Below are positions 6,993-13,328 of a DNA stretch of 13,400 bases, piece by piece; position 1 is the first letter of the stretch; every line of letters begins with the position of its first letter. The position numbers and the translations under genes were made by a program. The stretch is taken from the NCBI GenBank assembly GCA_963975135.1, contig CAXBGQ010000046.1, positions 1 through 13,400 of the forward strand. Direction: 5' to 3'. Source of the DNA: Alterinioella sp963975135. Its GTDB lineage: Bacteria > Pseudomonadota > Alphaproteobacteria > Rhodobacterales > Rhodobacteraceae. Below the pieces are notes generated by a model. It was not told the DNA's origin. It did no database searches and was given only the letters and a program-made list of their open reading frames with translations.

Positions 6993-8045
6993 TCAGCCCC
7001 AGATATCGCCAAGCGTGAACCCCTCGGGAAACGGATCGCCGGGATCGAGCAGATGCTGGGAAATACCATAGATCCAGCCCTGCCCCGAAAGCGTCGGAAC
7101 GATCGCGGGGGTTCCGCCCACGGTCGTCAGAGCCTCGATCCGGCCCGTGAAGGCTGTTCCAAGCGGCCCTTCATTGACGTAATCCTGCCCCACCTCCAGC
7201 AATCCGCGCGCATGCAGGCAGGCCAGCTTGGCGCAGGTGCCGGTGCCGCAGGGCGACCGGTCCAGCGCGCCGGACGCGTCCCCCGGGCGCGTATCGGGCC
7301 CGGCGCTTGAGACGGTCACGGCGCTTTGCCCATGCGTGCCCGGACGGCTGGCGGGGGCGGTAAGTTGCGCAATCGTGGGACCGGTGATGGCCGGGTTCTC
7401 GGGGTGGACCACGGGCAGCTGTTCGGCGGCGGCCCTGCGCAACGCCTCGGAAATCCGCACTGTCTCGGCCCCAGTTTCGGGCCGCAGGTCCAGCCCGAAC
7501 CGGGCCGCCTCGGCGATCACGAAAAACATGCCGCCCCAGGCGATATCGACCGGCACCTTGCCAAAACCGGGCACGTCAATCTCGACATCCAGATGCAAGG
7601 CAAAAGCGGGCACGTTTTGAAACGTCACGCGCGTGACCTTGCCGCCGGCGCAATCGGCGCGCACCGAGATCAGCCCGGCAGGGGCCTCCAGCACCAGCTC
7701 GGTCACCGGCTCGACCATCGGCAGAATGCCGGTCTCCAGCAAAACCGTGACCACGCAGATCGCGTTTGATCCCGACATCGGCGGGTATTCCGACTGTTCC
7801 ATGATCACGAAACCCGCATCGGCGGCCGGATCGCAGGGCTCCACCAGCGCATTGCAGCAGAGAACCGGATTTCCGCGCGGCTCGCGCAGCATCAGCTTGC
7901 GGATATGGTCGCCCTCGCGCGCCAGCCACTGCATCTTTTCAAACACCGACGCCCCCGGAATGGGCGGCAGCCCGCCGGTGATGACGCGGCCCGGCTCACC
8001 TTCGGCATGGGCCTCGACCGCGGTAATCATCCGTGACGCGCGCAT
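6993..8045 (-). CDS. Proline racemase superfamily enzyme, probable trans-3-hydroxy-L-proline dehydratase
   Basis: Predicted 350-residue cytoplasmic enzyme of the proline racemase fold. The superfamily's second catalytic cysteine is present in DRSPCGTGTCAKLA (Cys266). The first catalytic position, usually Cys in racemases and 4-hydroxyproline epimerases, is Ser91 in PPMSGSNAICVVTVLLE. A Ser/Cys or Thr/Cys pair is the known hallmark of trans-3-hydroxy-L-proline dehydratases, which yield delta-1-pyrroline-2-carboxylate. That makes dehydratase more likely than racemase or epimerase. Other conserved segments: EAHAEGEPGRVITGG (11-25) and MFFVIAEAARFGL (173-185). The ATG is chosen because GAAGGG lies six bases upstream; the ATG two codons earlier touches that site. 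No partner genes (pyrroline-2-carboxylate reductase, transporter, regulator) are adjacent. A promoter and operator-like dyad lie just upstream. Confidence 0.88.
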   Translation of the reverse strand: MRASRMITAVEAHAEGEPGRVITGGLPPIPGASVFEKMQWLAREGDHIRKLMLREPRGNPVLCCNALVEPCDPAADAGFVIMEQSEYPPMSGSNAICVVTVLLETGILPMVEPVTELVLEAPAGLISVRADCAGGKVTRVTFQNVPAFALHLDVEIDVPGFGKVPVDIAWGGMFFVIAEAARFGLDLRPETGAETVRISEALRRAAAEQLPVVHPENPAITGPTIAQLTAPASRPGTHGQSAVTVSSAGPDTRPGDASGALDRSPCGTGTCAKLACLHARGLLEVGQDYVNEGPLGTAFTGRIEALTTVGGTPAIVPTLSGQGWIYGISQHLLDPGDPFPEGFTLGDIWG

Positions 8046-8063
8046 GTTCATCCCTTCGCCAAC

Positions 8064-8079
8064 TGTGCAATTCTGCAAA
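8064..8079. promoter_or_regulatory. Operator-like imperfect dyad at the dehydratase promoter
   Basis: TGTGCAATTCTGCAAA is a dyad of TGTGCA and TGCAAA around four bases with one mismatch between arms. It covers the predicted start of transcription, a typical place for a repressor of the GntR type. Binding is inferred from symmetry and position only. Confidence 0.3.
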
Positions 8080-8108
8080 GGCTAGGGTGCGCAAATAGGT
8101 CGTGTCCA
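8079..8108 (-). promoter_or_regulatory. Candidate promoter of the hydroxyproline dehydratase gene
   Basis: Read on the - strand: TGGACA (8108-8103), 18-base spacer, TAGCCT (8084-8079), with the expected start of transcription near 8072. The -35 box matches five of six consensus bases. The same TAGCCT hexamer with an 18-base spacer occurs before the M20 gene. Confidence 0.4.
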
Positions 8109-8121
8109 GCCCATGTTTCGC

Positions 8122-8169
8122 CGGGTCGGGCACTGGCGCAGCCTGACCGCCTGCTGTATCCCCGACCCG
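8122..8169 (+). promoter_or_regulatory. Inverted-repeat leader upstream of ribBX
   Basis: CGGGTCGGG (8122-8130) and CCCGACCCG (8161-8169) are perfect 9-bp arms around 30 bases. The loop can form a smaller hairpin, either GGCG/CGCC (8135-8138 with 8148-8151) or GCAG/CTGC. It ends 24 bases before the ribBX start and leaves the likely ribosome binding site (AAGTGAG) unpaired. It is not an FMN riboswitch by size or conserved bases. A role in control of ribBX is inference. Confidence 0.4.
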
Positions 8170-8193
8170 AGTTCAGACAGAAGTGAGACCGAG

Positions 8194-9315
8194 ATGAGTT
8201 TCGAGACCCCCGGCCCGGTCGAGACCGACCTGCGCGCAGCCATCTCTCCGATCGAGGAGATCATCGAGGCCGCGCGGATGGGCCAGATGTTCATTCTGGT
8301 CGATCACGAGGACCGCGAGAATGAGGGCGATCTGGTGATCCCGGCAGGCTTTGCCACGCCGGAGGCGATCAATTTCATGGCCACGCACGGGCGCGGGCTG
8401 ATCTGCCTGGCGCTGCCTGCCGAGCGGATCGAGGAACTGGGCCTGCCGATGATGGCGATGCATAATTCCTCGCGCCACGAGACCGCGTTCACCGTCTCGA
8501 TCGAGGCGCGCGAGGGCGTCACCACCGGCATTTCGGCGGCCGACCGGGCGCTGACGGTGGCCACCGCGATCAACCCGCAGGCGGGGGCCGCCGATATTGC
8601 CACACCGGGGCATGTTTTTCCGCTGCGCGCCCGGCGCGGCGGCGTGTTGGTGCGCGCGGGCCATACCGAGGCGGGATGTGACGTGGCACGGCTGGCGGGG
8701 CATTACCCGTCCTCGGTGATCTGCGAGATCATGCGCGAGGACGGCACCATGGCGCGGCTGCCCGATCTGGTGCGCTATGCCAAGACCCATGGGCTCAAGA
8801 TCGGCACCATCTCGGATCTCATCGCCTATCGGTCGCGCAACGACAATCTGGTGGTCGAGACCGCGCGCGAAACCGTTACGTCGGAATTTGGCGGCAGTTG
8901 GGACATGCGGATTTTCACCGACCAGACGCATGGCGTGGAACATGTGGTGATGATCAAGGGTGACATCACCACGCCCGAGCCGGTCCTGGTGCGCACGCAC
9001 GCGCTGCACGAGGCTTCGGATCTCTTGGGACTCGGCCCGAAACCGGCACATGAATTGCAGGCCGCGATGGAGAAGGTTGCCGCCGAAGGGCGCGGGGCCG
9101 TGTGTCTTTTCCGCCAGCCGCGCCACAGCCTTTATGCCCATGACGAGGATGGCCCGCGCACCATCAAGCACACCGGGCTTGGGGCGCAGATCCTGTCGAA
9201 ACTGGGGGTCGAAAAGCTGATCCTGCTGACCGATTCGCCGCAGACCAGATACCTGGGGCTGGATGCCTTTGGCCTCTCTATCGTCGGCACCCGCCCGATT
9301 GCAAAGGAAAGCTGA
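8194..9315 (+). CDS. ribBX: RibBX: 3,4-dihydroxy-2-butanone 4-phosphate synthase fused to a degenerate GTP cyclohydrolase II domain
   Basis: Predicted 373-residue cytoplasmic protein. The N-terminal domain (about 15-215) makes 3,4-dihydroxy-2-butanone 4-phosphate from ribulose 5-phosphate; seen are ILVDHEDRENEGDLVIPA (34-51), THGRGLICLAL (64-74), GVTTGISAADRALTV (108-122) and VRAGHTEAGCDVARLAG (153-169). The C-terminal part (about 218-373) aligns with GTP cyclohydrolase II but lacks its key residues. The zinc site normally with three cysteines (a C...FGS..CDC pattern) reads HALHEASDLLGLGPKPAHEL, and the RQEGRGIGL motif reads FRQPRHSLYA. It therefore should not be active as RibA and fits the RibBX variant described in Proteobacteria. 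The start is chosen on MSFET with AAGTGAG six bases upstream; a longer reading to 8113 would run through the inverted-repeat leader. The gap to ribH is 3 nt, so they are cotranscribed. Confidence 0.92.
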   Translation: MSFETPGPVETDLRAAISPIEEIIEAARMGQMFILVDHEDRENEGDLVIPAGFATPEAINFMATHGRGLICLALPAERIEELGLPMMAMHNSSRHETAFTVSIEAREGVTTGISAADRALTVATAINPQAGAADIATPGHVFPLRARRGGVLVRAGHTEAGCDVARLAGHYPSSVICEIMREDGTMARLPDLVRYAKTHGLKIGTISDLIAYRSRNDNLVVETARETVTSEFGGSWDMRIFTDQTHGVEHVVMIKGDITTPEPVLVRTHALHEASDLLGLGPKPAHELQAAMEKVAAEGRGAVCLFRQPRHSLYAHDEDGPRTIKHTGLGAQILSKLGVEKLILLTDSPQTRYLGLDAFGLSIVGTRPIAKES

Positions 9316-9318
9316 GCC

Positions 9319-9870
9319 ATGGCCGGATCGGAAACCCATTACACCCTGCCGCTGCCCGATTTTGACAAGCCGGCGAAACTGCTGATCGTGGTTGCGCCCT
9401 ATTACAAAGACATCGCCGATAATCTGGTCGCGGGCGCGGTTGCCACGTTGGCCGATGCGGGGGCCACGCATGAGATCATCGAGGTGCCCGGCGCGCTGGA
9501 GGTGCCGACCGCCATTTCCATCGCCCACCGGCAGGCCAATTTCGACGGGTTCGTGGCGCTTGGCTGCGTGATCCGGGGCGAGACCACGCATTACGACACG
9601 GTCTGCAATGACAGTTCCCGGGCGCTGCAGTTGATGGGGCTGGACGGGGCGTGCATCGGCAATGGCATCCTGACGGTCGAGACCCGCGAACAGGCCGAAG
9701 TGCGGGCCGATCCGGCGGCGCAGAACAAGGGCGGCGGTGCGGCGGCGGCGGCTTTGCACCTGATTGCGTTGACGCGGAGCCTTGGGCGGCCTAAAGGCGG
9801 CATCGGATTCAAGCCGCGCGGCGAAGAGATATTGATCGCGGGCGATGCAAAAGGACCAGACACCGCATGA
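9319..9870 (+). CDS. ribH: 6,7-dimethyl-8-ribityllumazine synthase
   Basis: Predicted 183-residue cytoplasmic enzyme that condenses the RibB product with 5-amino-6-ribitylaminouracil to the lumazine used by RibE. Motifs: LLIVVAPYYKDIADNLVAGA (21-40), IEVPGALEVPTAI (54-66, phosphate and substrate loop), GCVIRGETTHYDTVC (82-96) with His91 in the position of the catalytic histidine, GNGILTVET (114-122) and QNKGGGAA (135-142). At 183 residues it is longer than the usual 150-160; the excess is a basic Gly-rich tail (about 153-183) unlike the core. The ATG lies 3 nt after the ribBX stop, with AAGGA upstream. Its stop overlaps the nusB start by 4 nt (ATGA), so the two are translationally coupled. 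Confidence 0.95.
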   Translation: MAGSETHYTLPLPDFDKPAKLLIVVAPYYKDIADNLVAGAVATLADAGATHEIIEVPGALEVPTAISIAHRQANFDGFVALGCVIRGETTHYDTVCNDSSRALQLMGLDGACIGNGILTVETREQAEVRADPAAQNKGGGAAAAALHLIALTRSLGRPKGGIGFKPRGEEILIAGDAKGPDTA

Positions 9871-10352
9871 GCACCGCGCGCCCCACAGGCCCAAGCCGGG
9901 AAGAAAAACGCCAGATGAAATCGGCGGCGCGGCTTTATGCCGTGCAGGCGCTGTTTCAGATGGAGGCATCCGGCCAGACCGTCGAAAAAGTGCGGGTCGA
10001 GTTCGAGACCTACCGGTTCGGCGAGGAAGTGGCGGGCGAAGAATTGGCCGAGGGCGATGTCGGGCTGTTTCGCAAATTGCTGGACGATAGCGTCAACTGG
10101 CAGGCCCCGATCGACCAGATGACCGACCGGGCGCTGGTGGCGAAATGGCCGATTGCGCGCATCGATCCGACCATCCGGGCGCTGTTTCGCGTTGCGGGGG
10201 CAGAGCTGACCCAATCGGACACGCCGCCCAAGGTGGTGATCAACGAATATGTCGACGTGGCGCGGGCGTTTTTTCCCGAAGGCCGCGAGCCGAAATTCGT
10301 CAACGCGGTGCTGGATCACATGGCGCGCGAGGCGAAACCGGAGGCGTTTTGA
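9867..10352 (+). CDS. nusB: Transcription antitermination factor NusB
   Basis: Predicted 161-residue RNA-binding protein that joins NusE (S10) on boxA RNA to prevent early termination, chiefly in rRNA operons. All-helical NusB features: SAARLYAVQALFQME (19-33) in the first helix, PIARIDPTIRALFRVAGAEL in the core, and a C-terminal PPKVVINEYVDVARAFF and FVNAVLDHMARE pair of segments. Length is slightly above the E. coli protein (139) because of an N-terminal tail and an inserted charged loop. The start overlaps the ribH stop by 4 nt. The ribH-nusB order is common across bacteria and supports both calls. It ends convergently with the methyltransferase gene, 49 bp away. Confidence 0.95.
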   Translation: MSTARPTGPSREEKRQMKSAARLYAVQALFQMEASGQTVEKVRVEFETYRFGEEVAGEELAEGDVGLFRKLLDDSVNWQAPIDQMTDRALVAKWPIARIDPTIRALFRVAGAELTQSDTPPKVVINEYVDVARAFFPEGREPKFVNAVLDHMAREAKPEAF

Positions 10353-10401
10353 GAGCGCGCCCCAAAGGGCCGGCGATTTGCCTCGGTTTCAGGGTCGCGC
10401 T

Positions 10402-11148
10402 TTAGCGCCCCTCAACCACGAAAAACCGCGTGTTCTTTTTGAGCCAGACAATCGTGAGCTGCGCGATGATGGCAAAGGCAAAGAGCGCGTGCCAGCCATA
10501 GGCCTGTAGCACCGGGTCACCCTCGACATAGTCCGACCCGATCTCGAGCAGATACATCAAGGTGATGGCCCCAAGCCAGGTCGGATGTTCGCGCCGCACC
10601 ACCGTGCGCCATTTGAAGGGCAGGGCAGGCCGCTGCCAGTTGCGGAAACTGGGGAAGAAAGCGGGGGTCTTGCGGGCCCAGTCGGTATAGGTCTGGCCGA
10701 AGGTTTTGACTAGGAACCGTTCCTCAGCCGCAATGATGCGTTCGAAATAGATCACCAGAACCAGCGCCATGGCGACGCCAACGAACAGGGTCTGCGGATA
10801 GAGCGCGACACCGACATAGGTGATCGCGTTACCCAGATAGAGCGGATTGCGCACCACCGAGTAGACCCCTGTCGTATTGAGAGAATTGGCCACCTGGCCG
10901 CGCGTATTGCGCCCCGAGGTGCCGGCGGGCACATGGCCGACCGTGTAGGCGCGCAGGGCAAGCCCGGCAAAGATCATGGTCAGCGTGATCGCCTCGTAGG
11001 TGCCGCCGGCCACATCGCCAAATTGAATCTCGATCAGTTCACCGCGCCAGGTCGCATAGGCCACGAAGGGCAGGAACCCGCCCAGAACGAAACTGCGCCA
11101 GCGAAACAATGTGGAGCCGCTTTTGGCGAAATGGTCGTTCATCAACAT
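10402..11148 (-). CDS. Membrane methyltransferase of the isoprenylcysteine carboxyl methyltransferase / phospholipid methyltransferase type
   Basis: Predicted 248-residue inner-membrane protein. Hydrophobic segments at about 17-33, 52-72, 108-135, 192-207 and 219-237. The family signature is GVYSVVRNPLYLGNAITY (94-111), which corresponds to the G.Y...R.P.Y.G motif of the S-adenosylmethionine-binding region, followed by EERFLVKTFGQTYTDWARKTP (142-162). Bacterial members generally have unknown substrates (lipids or small hydrophobic molecules), so no specific reaction is assigned. ATG 11148 is chosen because AGAGGA lies nine bases upstream and the hydrophobic protein begins soon after; the longer in-frame reading to 11391 would run through two hairpins and into the M20 gene. 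A 157-bp gap with hairpins separates it from the upstream M20 gene, so it probably has its own transcript. Confidence 0.82.
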   Translation of the reverse strand: MLMNDHFAKSGSTLFRWRSFVLGGFLPFVAYATWRGELIEIQFGDVAGGTYEAITLTMIFAGLALRAYTVGHVPAGTSGRNTRGQVANSLNTTGVYSVVRNPLYLGNAITYVGVALYPQTLFVGVAMALVLVIYFERIIAAEERFLVKTFGQTYTDWARKTPAFFPSFRNWQRPALPFKWRTVVRREHPTWLGAITLMYLLEIGSDYVEGDPVLQAYGWHALFAFAIIAQLTIVWLKKNTRFFVVEGR

Positions 11149-11254
11149 GGGGCAACATCCTCTTTTTTGGTAATATTGGGCTGAACGTCCCTGGCGGAAA
11201 CCGGAAAATTGTCGATGCGCCGTTTTTTGCCGATCAGCGCCGATGTTGCGGTCG

Positions 11255-11272
11255 GATTTTTCGGGAAAAATC
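11255..11272. terminator. Perfect hairpin in the M20/methyltransferase gap
   Basis: GATTTTT, loop CGGG, AAAAATC is a 7-bp perfect stem. The A/T-rich stem gives T-runs on both strands. It follows the 11282-11306 hairpin on the M20 strand and may be the second part of a terminator. Confidence 0.4.
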
Positions 11273-11281
11273 TGTTTGGCC

Positions 11282-11306
11282 GAAGAATTTTCGTTCAAAA
11301 TTCTTC
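11282..11306. terminator. Perfect 10-bp hairpin at the M20 gene stop codon
   Basis: GAAGAATTTT (11282-11291), loop CGTTC, AAAATTCTTC (11297-11306) is a perfect 10-bp stem. On the - strand it starts at the last base of the M20 stop codon TAG, the usual place for a terminator. There is no trailing T-run beyond the stem itself. Confidence 0.5.
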
Positions 11307-12880
11307 TACGCCGCGCCGGATGGAATGACCCAATCGGTGCCGCGCGCGGTGGTGATGTATTCGGGCCAGCGAAAATCGAGCGGCGGGGCATAGTCGCAAA
11401 GCGGGGCCAGCCATCTGGTGCCGCCGATGCCGCCGCCGGTGCGGGTGCGAAACTCGGCTTGCGCGTTCTCCAACACGTCCGTGTCGCCCAGGCAATCCAG
11501 CACCGTCATCGCCACCACCTGCGCCGCCACCTCTGTCATCGGGTCGATGCAGGCCGGGTGCCCGCCAAGCGCGTTCATCGCCCAGGCCGGATAGGCGAAA
11601 CCGGGGGGCGCGGTCAGGGCGGGGCGGCCCAGATAAAGCCGGACCGTGGGCGCGTGCCAGCAATATTCGGTATAATCGTCGGATGTGAAATGGCGCTGTG
11701 AGGGGGGCAGGGTTGCGCGGATTTGGGCCTCGGCCGCCTCCGGGTCGATCAATTCGGAGATCATCGGCAGGAAGGGATCGGCCATGGGGTCCAGCCCCAA
11801 TTCGCGCTGAACGGCGCGGGCGAAATCAGCGGCTTGCCCGCCCCATTGCGGCGCGCCGACGGTTTGCAGATTGGAGAATGTAGCCCGCGCCAGCGCGTGA
11901 TTGGGCAGGCCGGGGCGCGATTTGGCCACCCAATGCCTGCGCCAGCTGCAATGGCAAAGCCGTGCCGCGGCTTCGGCGAAATGATCGAGGCCGCGAATGA
12001 TGTGATCGGCCTCGGCCACTTCGGAAATGCGGATGAAATACATGATCTGGGCCATTTGCGCCGGGATGTTGTCGGCGGTGGCCTGACCATGGGTCAGGAT
12101 GGTTTCGTTCATCGACCAGCTTTGCCCCGGGGCCATGATGTGTTCTCGCAGGCCCTTGGCCGACCCATACATCTGCACCATCGCATCGGTGGCCCCCGGC
12201 GCGCGGGCGGCTGCATGGCTGGCGGGAATGGGCGAGGCATCGGCCCCCGCCATCCAGGTTTCGGGCGCGTCGCAGGTGAATTCATAGATCACGCCATAGC
12301 CCACGCCGCAATGCGTGTCCCATCGGACCGTGTTGCAATAGGGGGCCATGTAGAAGGGGTGAAAGCTGATCGCGGCATCGAGATCGTCGTAATAGCCCGC
12401 CGCTGCGTGGATCGGTTTTGAGCCCCGAACCTTTTCCGCCGGTTCGCCAAAAAATTTCAGACGGCCCTTGATGTCATGGCTTTGCATCGTGGATTTTGCG
12501 GCCAGGAACCCGCCAAGCGCGCCGATGCCAAGTGCGGAATGCGGATCGGTATGGCCACCGGCATGGGGTGAGAGGCCGGCGCGCGGCATCTGGCGCGGTT
12601 CGGCGGCCTGGCAATTGCCGGGGATGCCGTCATATTCGGCATAGCCGCCGATGGTCGGCCCGTCGCCATTGGCCCATGTGGCGCAAAAGGCCGTGGGCAT
12701 TCCGGCCGAGCCTTCTTCGACCTCGAACCCCTCGCGGCGCAGCAAATCGACATAAAAGGCGGCGGACCGGTATTCGCGCCACGCGGTTTCGCCATAATCC
12801 CAGATCTGGCGGGTCCAGTCCGAGAGCGCGCCCATACGCCGGGCCACGGTCTTGCGCGCGGTGTCTTTTGCCTCGTCCAT
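11306..12880 (-). CDS. M20-family amidohydrolase, AbgB-like, with altered metal-site residues
   Basis: Predicted 524-residue cytoplasmic protein related to the B subunit of aminobenzoyl-glutamate hydrolase (E. coli AbgB, about 480). Core features: IGGYAEYDGIPGNCQ (77-91), HAGGHTDPHSALGIGALGG (106-124), FFGEPAEKVRGSKPIHAA (143-160), DAAISFHPF (168-176), SHAAARAPGATDAMVQ (221-236, dimerisation domain) and ALGGHPACIDPMTEVAAQ (437-454). Compared with the usual GHxCGHN and PAEE motifs, the cysteine is Asp112 and the second glutamate is Lys150, while His110, His114, Glu149, His173 and His441 remain. Activity and substrate are therefore uncertain; no AbgA-like partner is adjacent. Start is well supported: GGGGAGG eight bases upstream and a candidate promoter at 12905-12934. 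A 40-residue C-terminal extension goes beyond AbgB. Confidence 0.82.
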   Translation of the reverse strand: MDEAKDTARKTVARRMGALSDWTRQIWDYGETAWREYRSAAFYVDLLRREGFEVEEGSAGMPTAFCATWANGDGPTIGGYAEYDGIPGNCQAAEPRQMPRAGLSPHAGGHTDPHSALGIGALGGFLAAKSTMQSHDIKGRLKFFGEPAEKVRGSKPIHAAAGYYDDLDAAISFHPFYMAPYCNTVRWDTHCGVGYGVIYEFTCDAPETWMAGADASPIPASHAAARAPGATDAMVQMYGSAKGLREHIMAPGQSWSMNETILTHGQATADNIPAQMAQIMYFIRISEVAEADHIIRGLDHFAEAAARLCHCSWRRHWVAKSRPGLPNHALARATFSNLQTVGAPQWGGQAADFARAVQRELGLDPMADPFLPMISELIDPEAAEAQIRATLPPSQRHFTSDDYTEYCWHAPTVRLYLGRPALTAPPGFAYPAWAMNALGGHPACIDPMTEVAAQVVAMTVLDCLGDTDVLENAQAEFRTRTGGGIGGTRWLAPLCDYAPPLDFRWPEYITTARGTDWVIPSGAA

Positions 12881-12904
12881 TGCGCCGGCCTCCCCTTTGT
12901 GGCG

Positions 12905-12934
12905 AGGCTAGCCAGCGGGAACCGAGATGGGCAA
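12905..12934 (-). promoter_or_regulatory. Candidate promoter of the M20 gene
   Basis: Read on the - strand: TTGCCC (12934-12929), 18-base spacer, TAGCCT (12910-12905). Transcription would start near 12898, leaving a short leader with GGGGAGG. The hexamer and spacing equal those before the dehydratase gene. Confidence 0.4.
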
Positions 12935-12976
12935 GGAAAATGCGGGCGGTGGTGTGGGATGCGGCATTTTCAACGC

Positions 12977-13004
12977 TTGCAGCCTGCATCGCGGATGCTA
13001 GGTT
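12977..13004 (+). promoter_or_regulatory. Candidate promoter of the small membrane protein gene
   Basis: TTGCAG (12977-12982), 16-base spacer, TAGGTT (12999-13004), ending 27 bases before the ATG. Together with the 12905-12934 site it makes the 151-bp gap a divergent promoter region. Confidence 0.38.
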
Positions 13005-13031
13005 GGTTGACAACGTCAAGGAGCGCCCGCC

Positions 13032-13328
13032 ATGCCCGCCTTTATCCGTCTGATCCTGAAACACGCCGCCTTTGGATTTGGCATTTCGGTCGGGTTCACC
13101 GCGATGATCCTCTATTTCAATATCGGAAATCTGTGGCATCTGGTGACCAACACCGCCGATGGGCCAATCGCGGTGATCATGTTGCTGGTGTTTGGCACCA
13201 TCACGTTCGGCTCGGTCCAGATCGGATATGTGATCATGACGATGAAGGATGCCGATGACGATCCCGAGGGCGGAAAGCGTGACAACGTGGCGGTCATCGA
13301 CGCCGTGCCGGTGCGCGCCGGGCGCTGA
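13032..13328 (+). CDS. Small two-helix membrane protein of unknown function
   Basis: Predicted 98-residue inner-membrane protein. Two hydrophobic segments are visible: about 12-34 (AFGFGISVGFTAMILYFNIG region) and 45-70 (PIAVIMLLVFGTITFGSVQ region), followed by an acidic linker DADDDPEGG (73-81) and a polar tail that would lie in the cytoplasm or periplasm. No catalytic motif or known domain is recognised. The ATG has AAGGAG eight bases upstream and a candidate promoter, so expression is credible despite the small size. It is divergent from the M20 gene; whether they are related in function is unknown. Confidence 0.75.
   Translation: MPAFIRLILKHAAFGFGISVGFTAMILYFNIGNLWHLVTNTADGPIAVIMLLVFGTITFGSVQIGYVIMTMKDADDDPEGGKRDNVAVIDAVPVRAGR

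Noticed and set aside
8046..8193. Possible FMN riboswitch before ribBX
   Set aside because: The structured part is under 50 bases and lacks the conserved aptamer segments; reported instead as an unassigned inverted-repeat leader.
8173..9969. 598-codon open frame on the - strand across ribBX and ribH
   Set aside because: It lies fully antisense to two clear riboflavin genes, has no domain likeness, and is rich in Arg, His, Gln and Ala as expected from reading GC-rich codons backwards.
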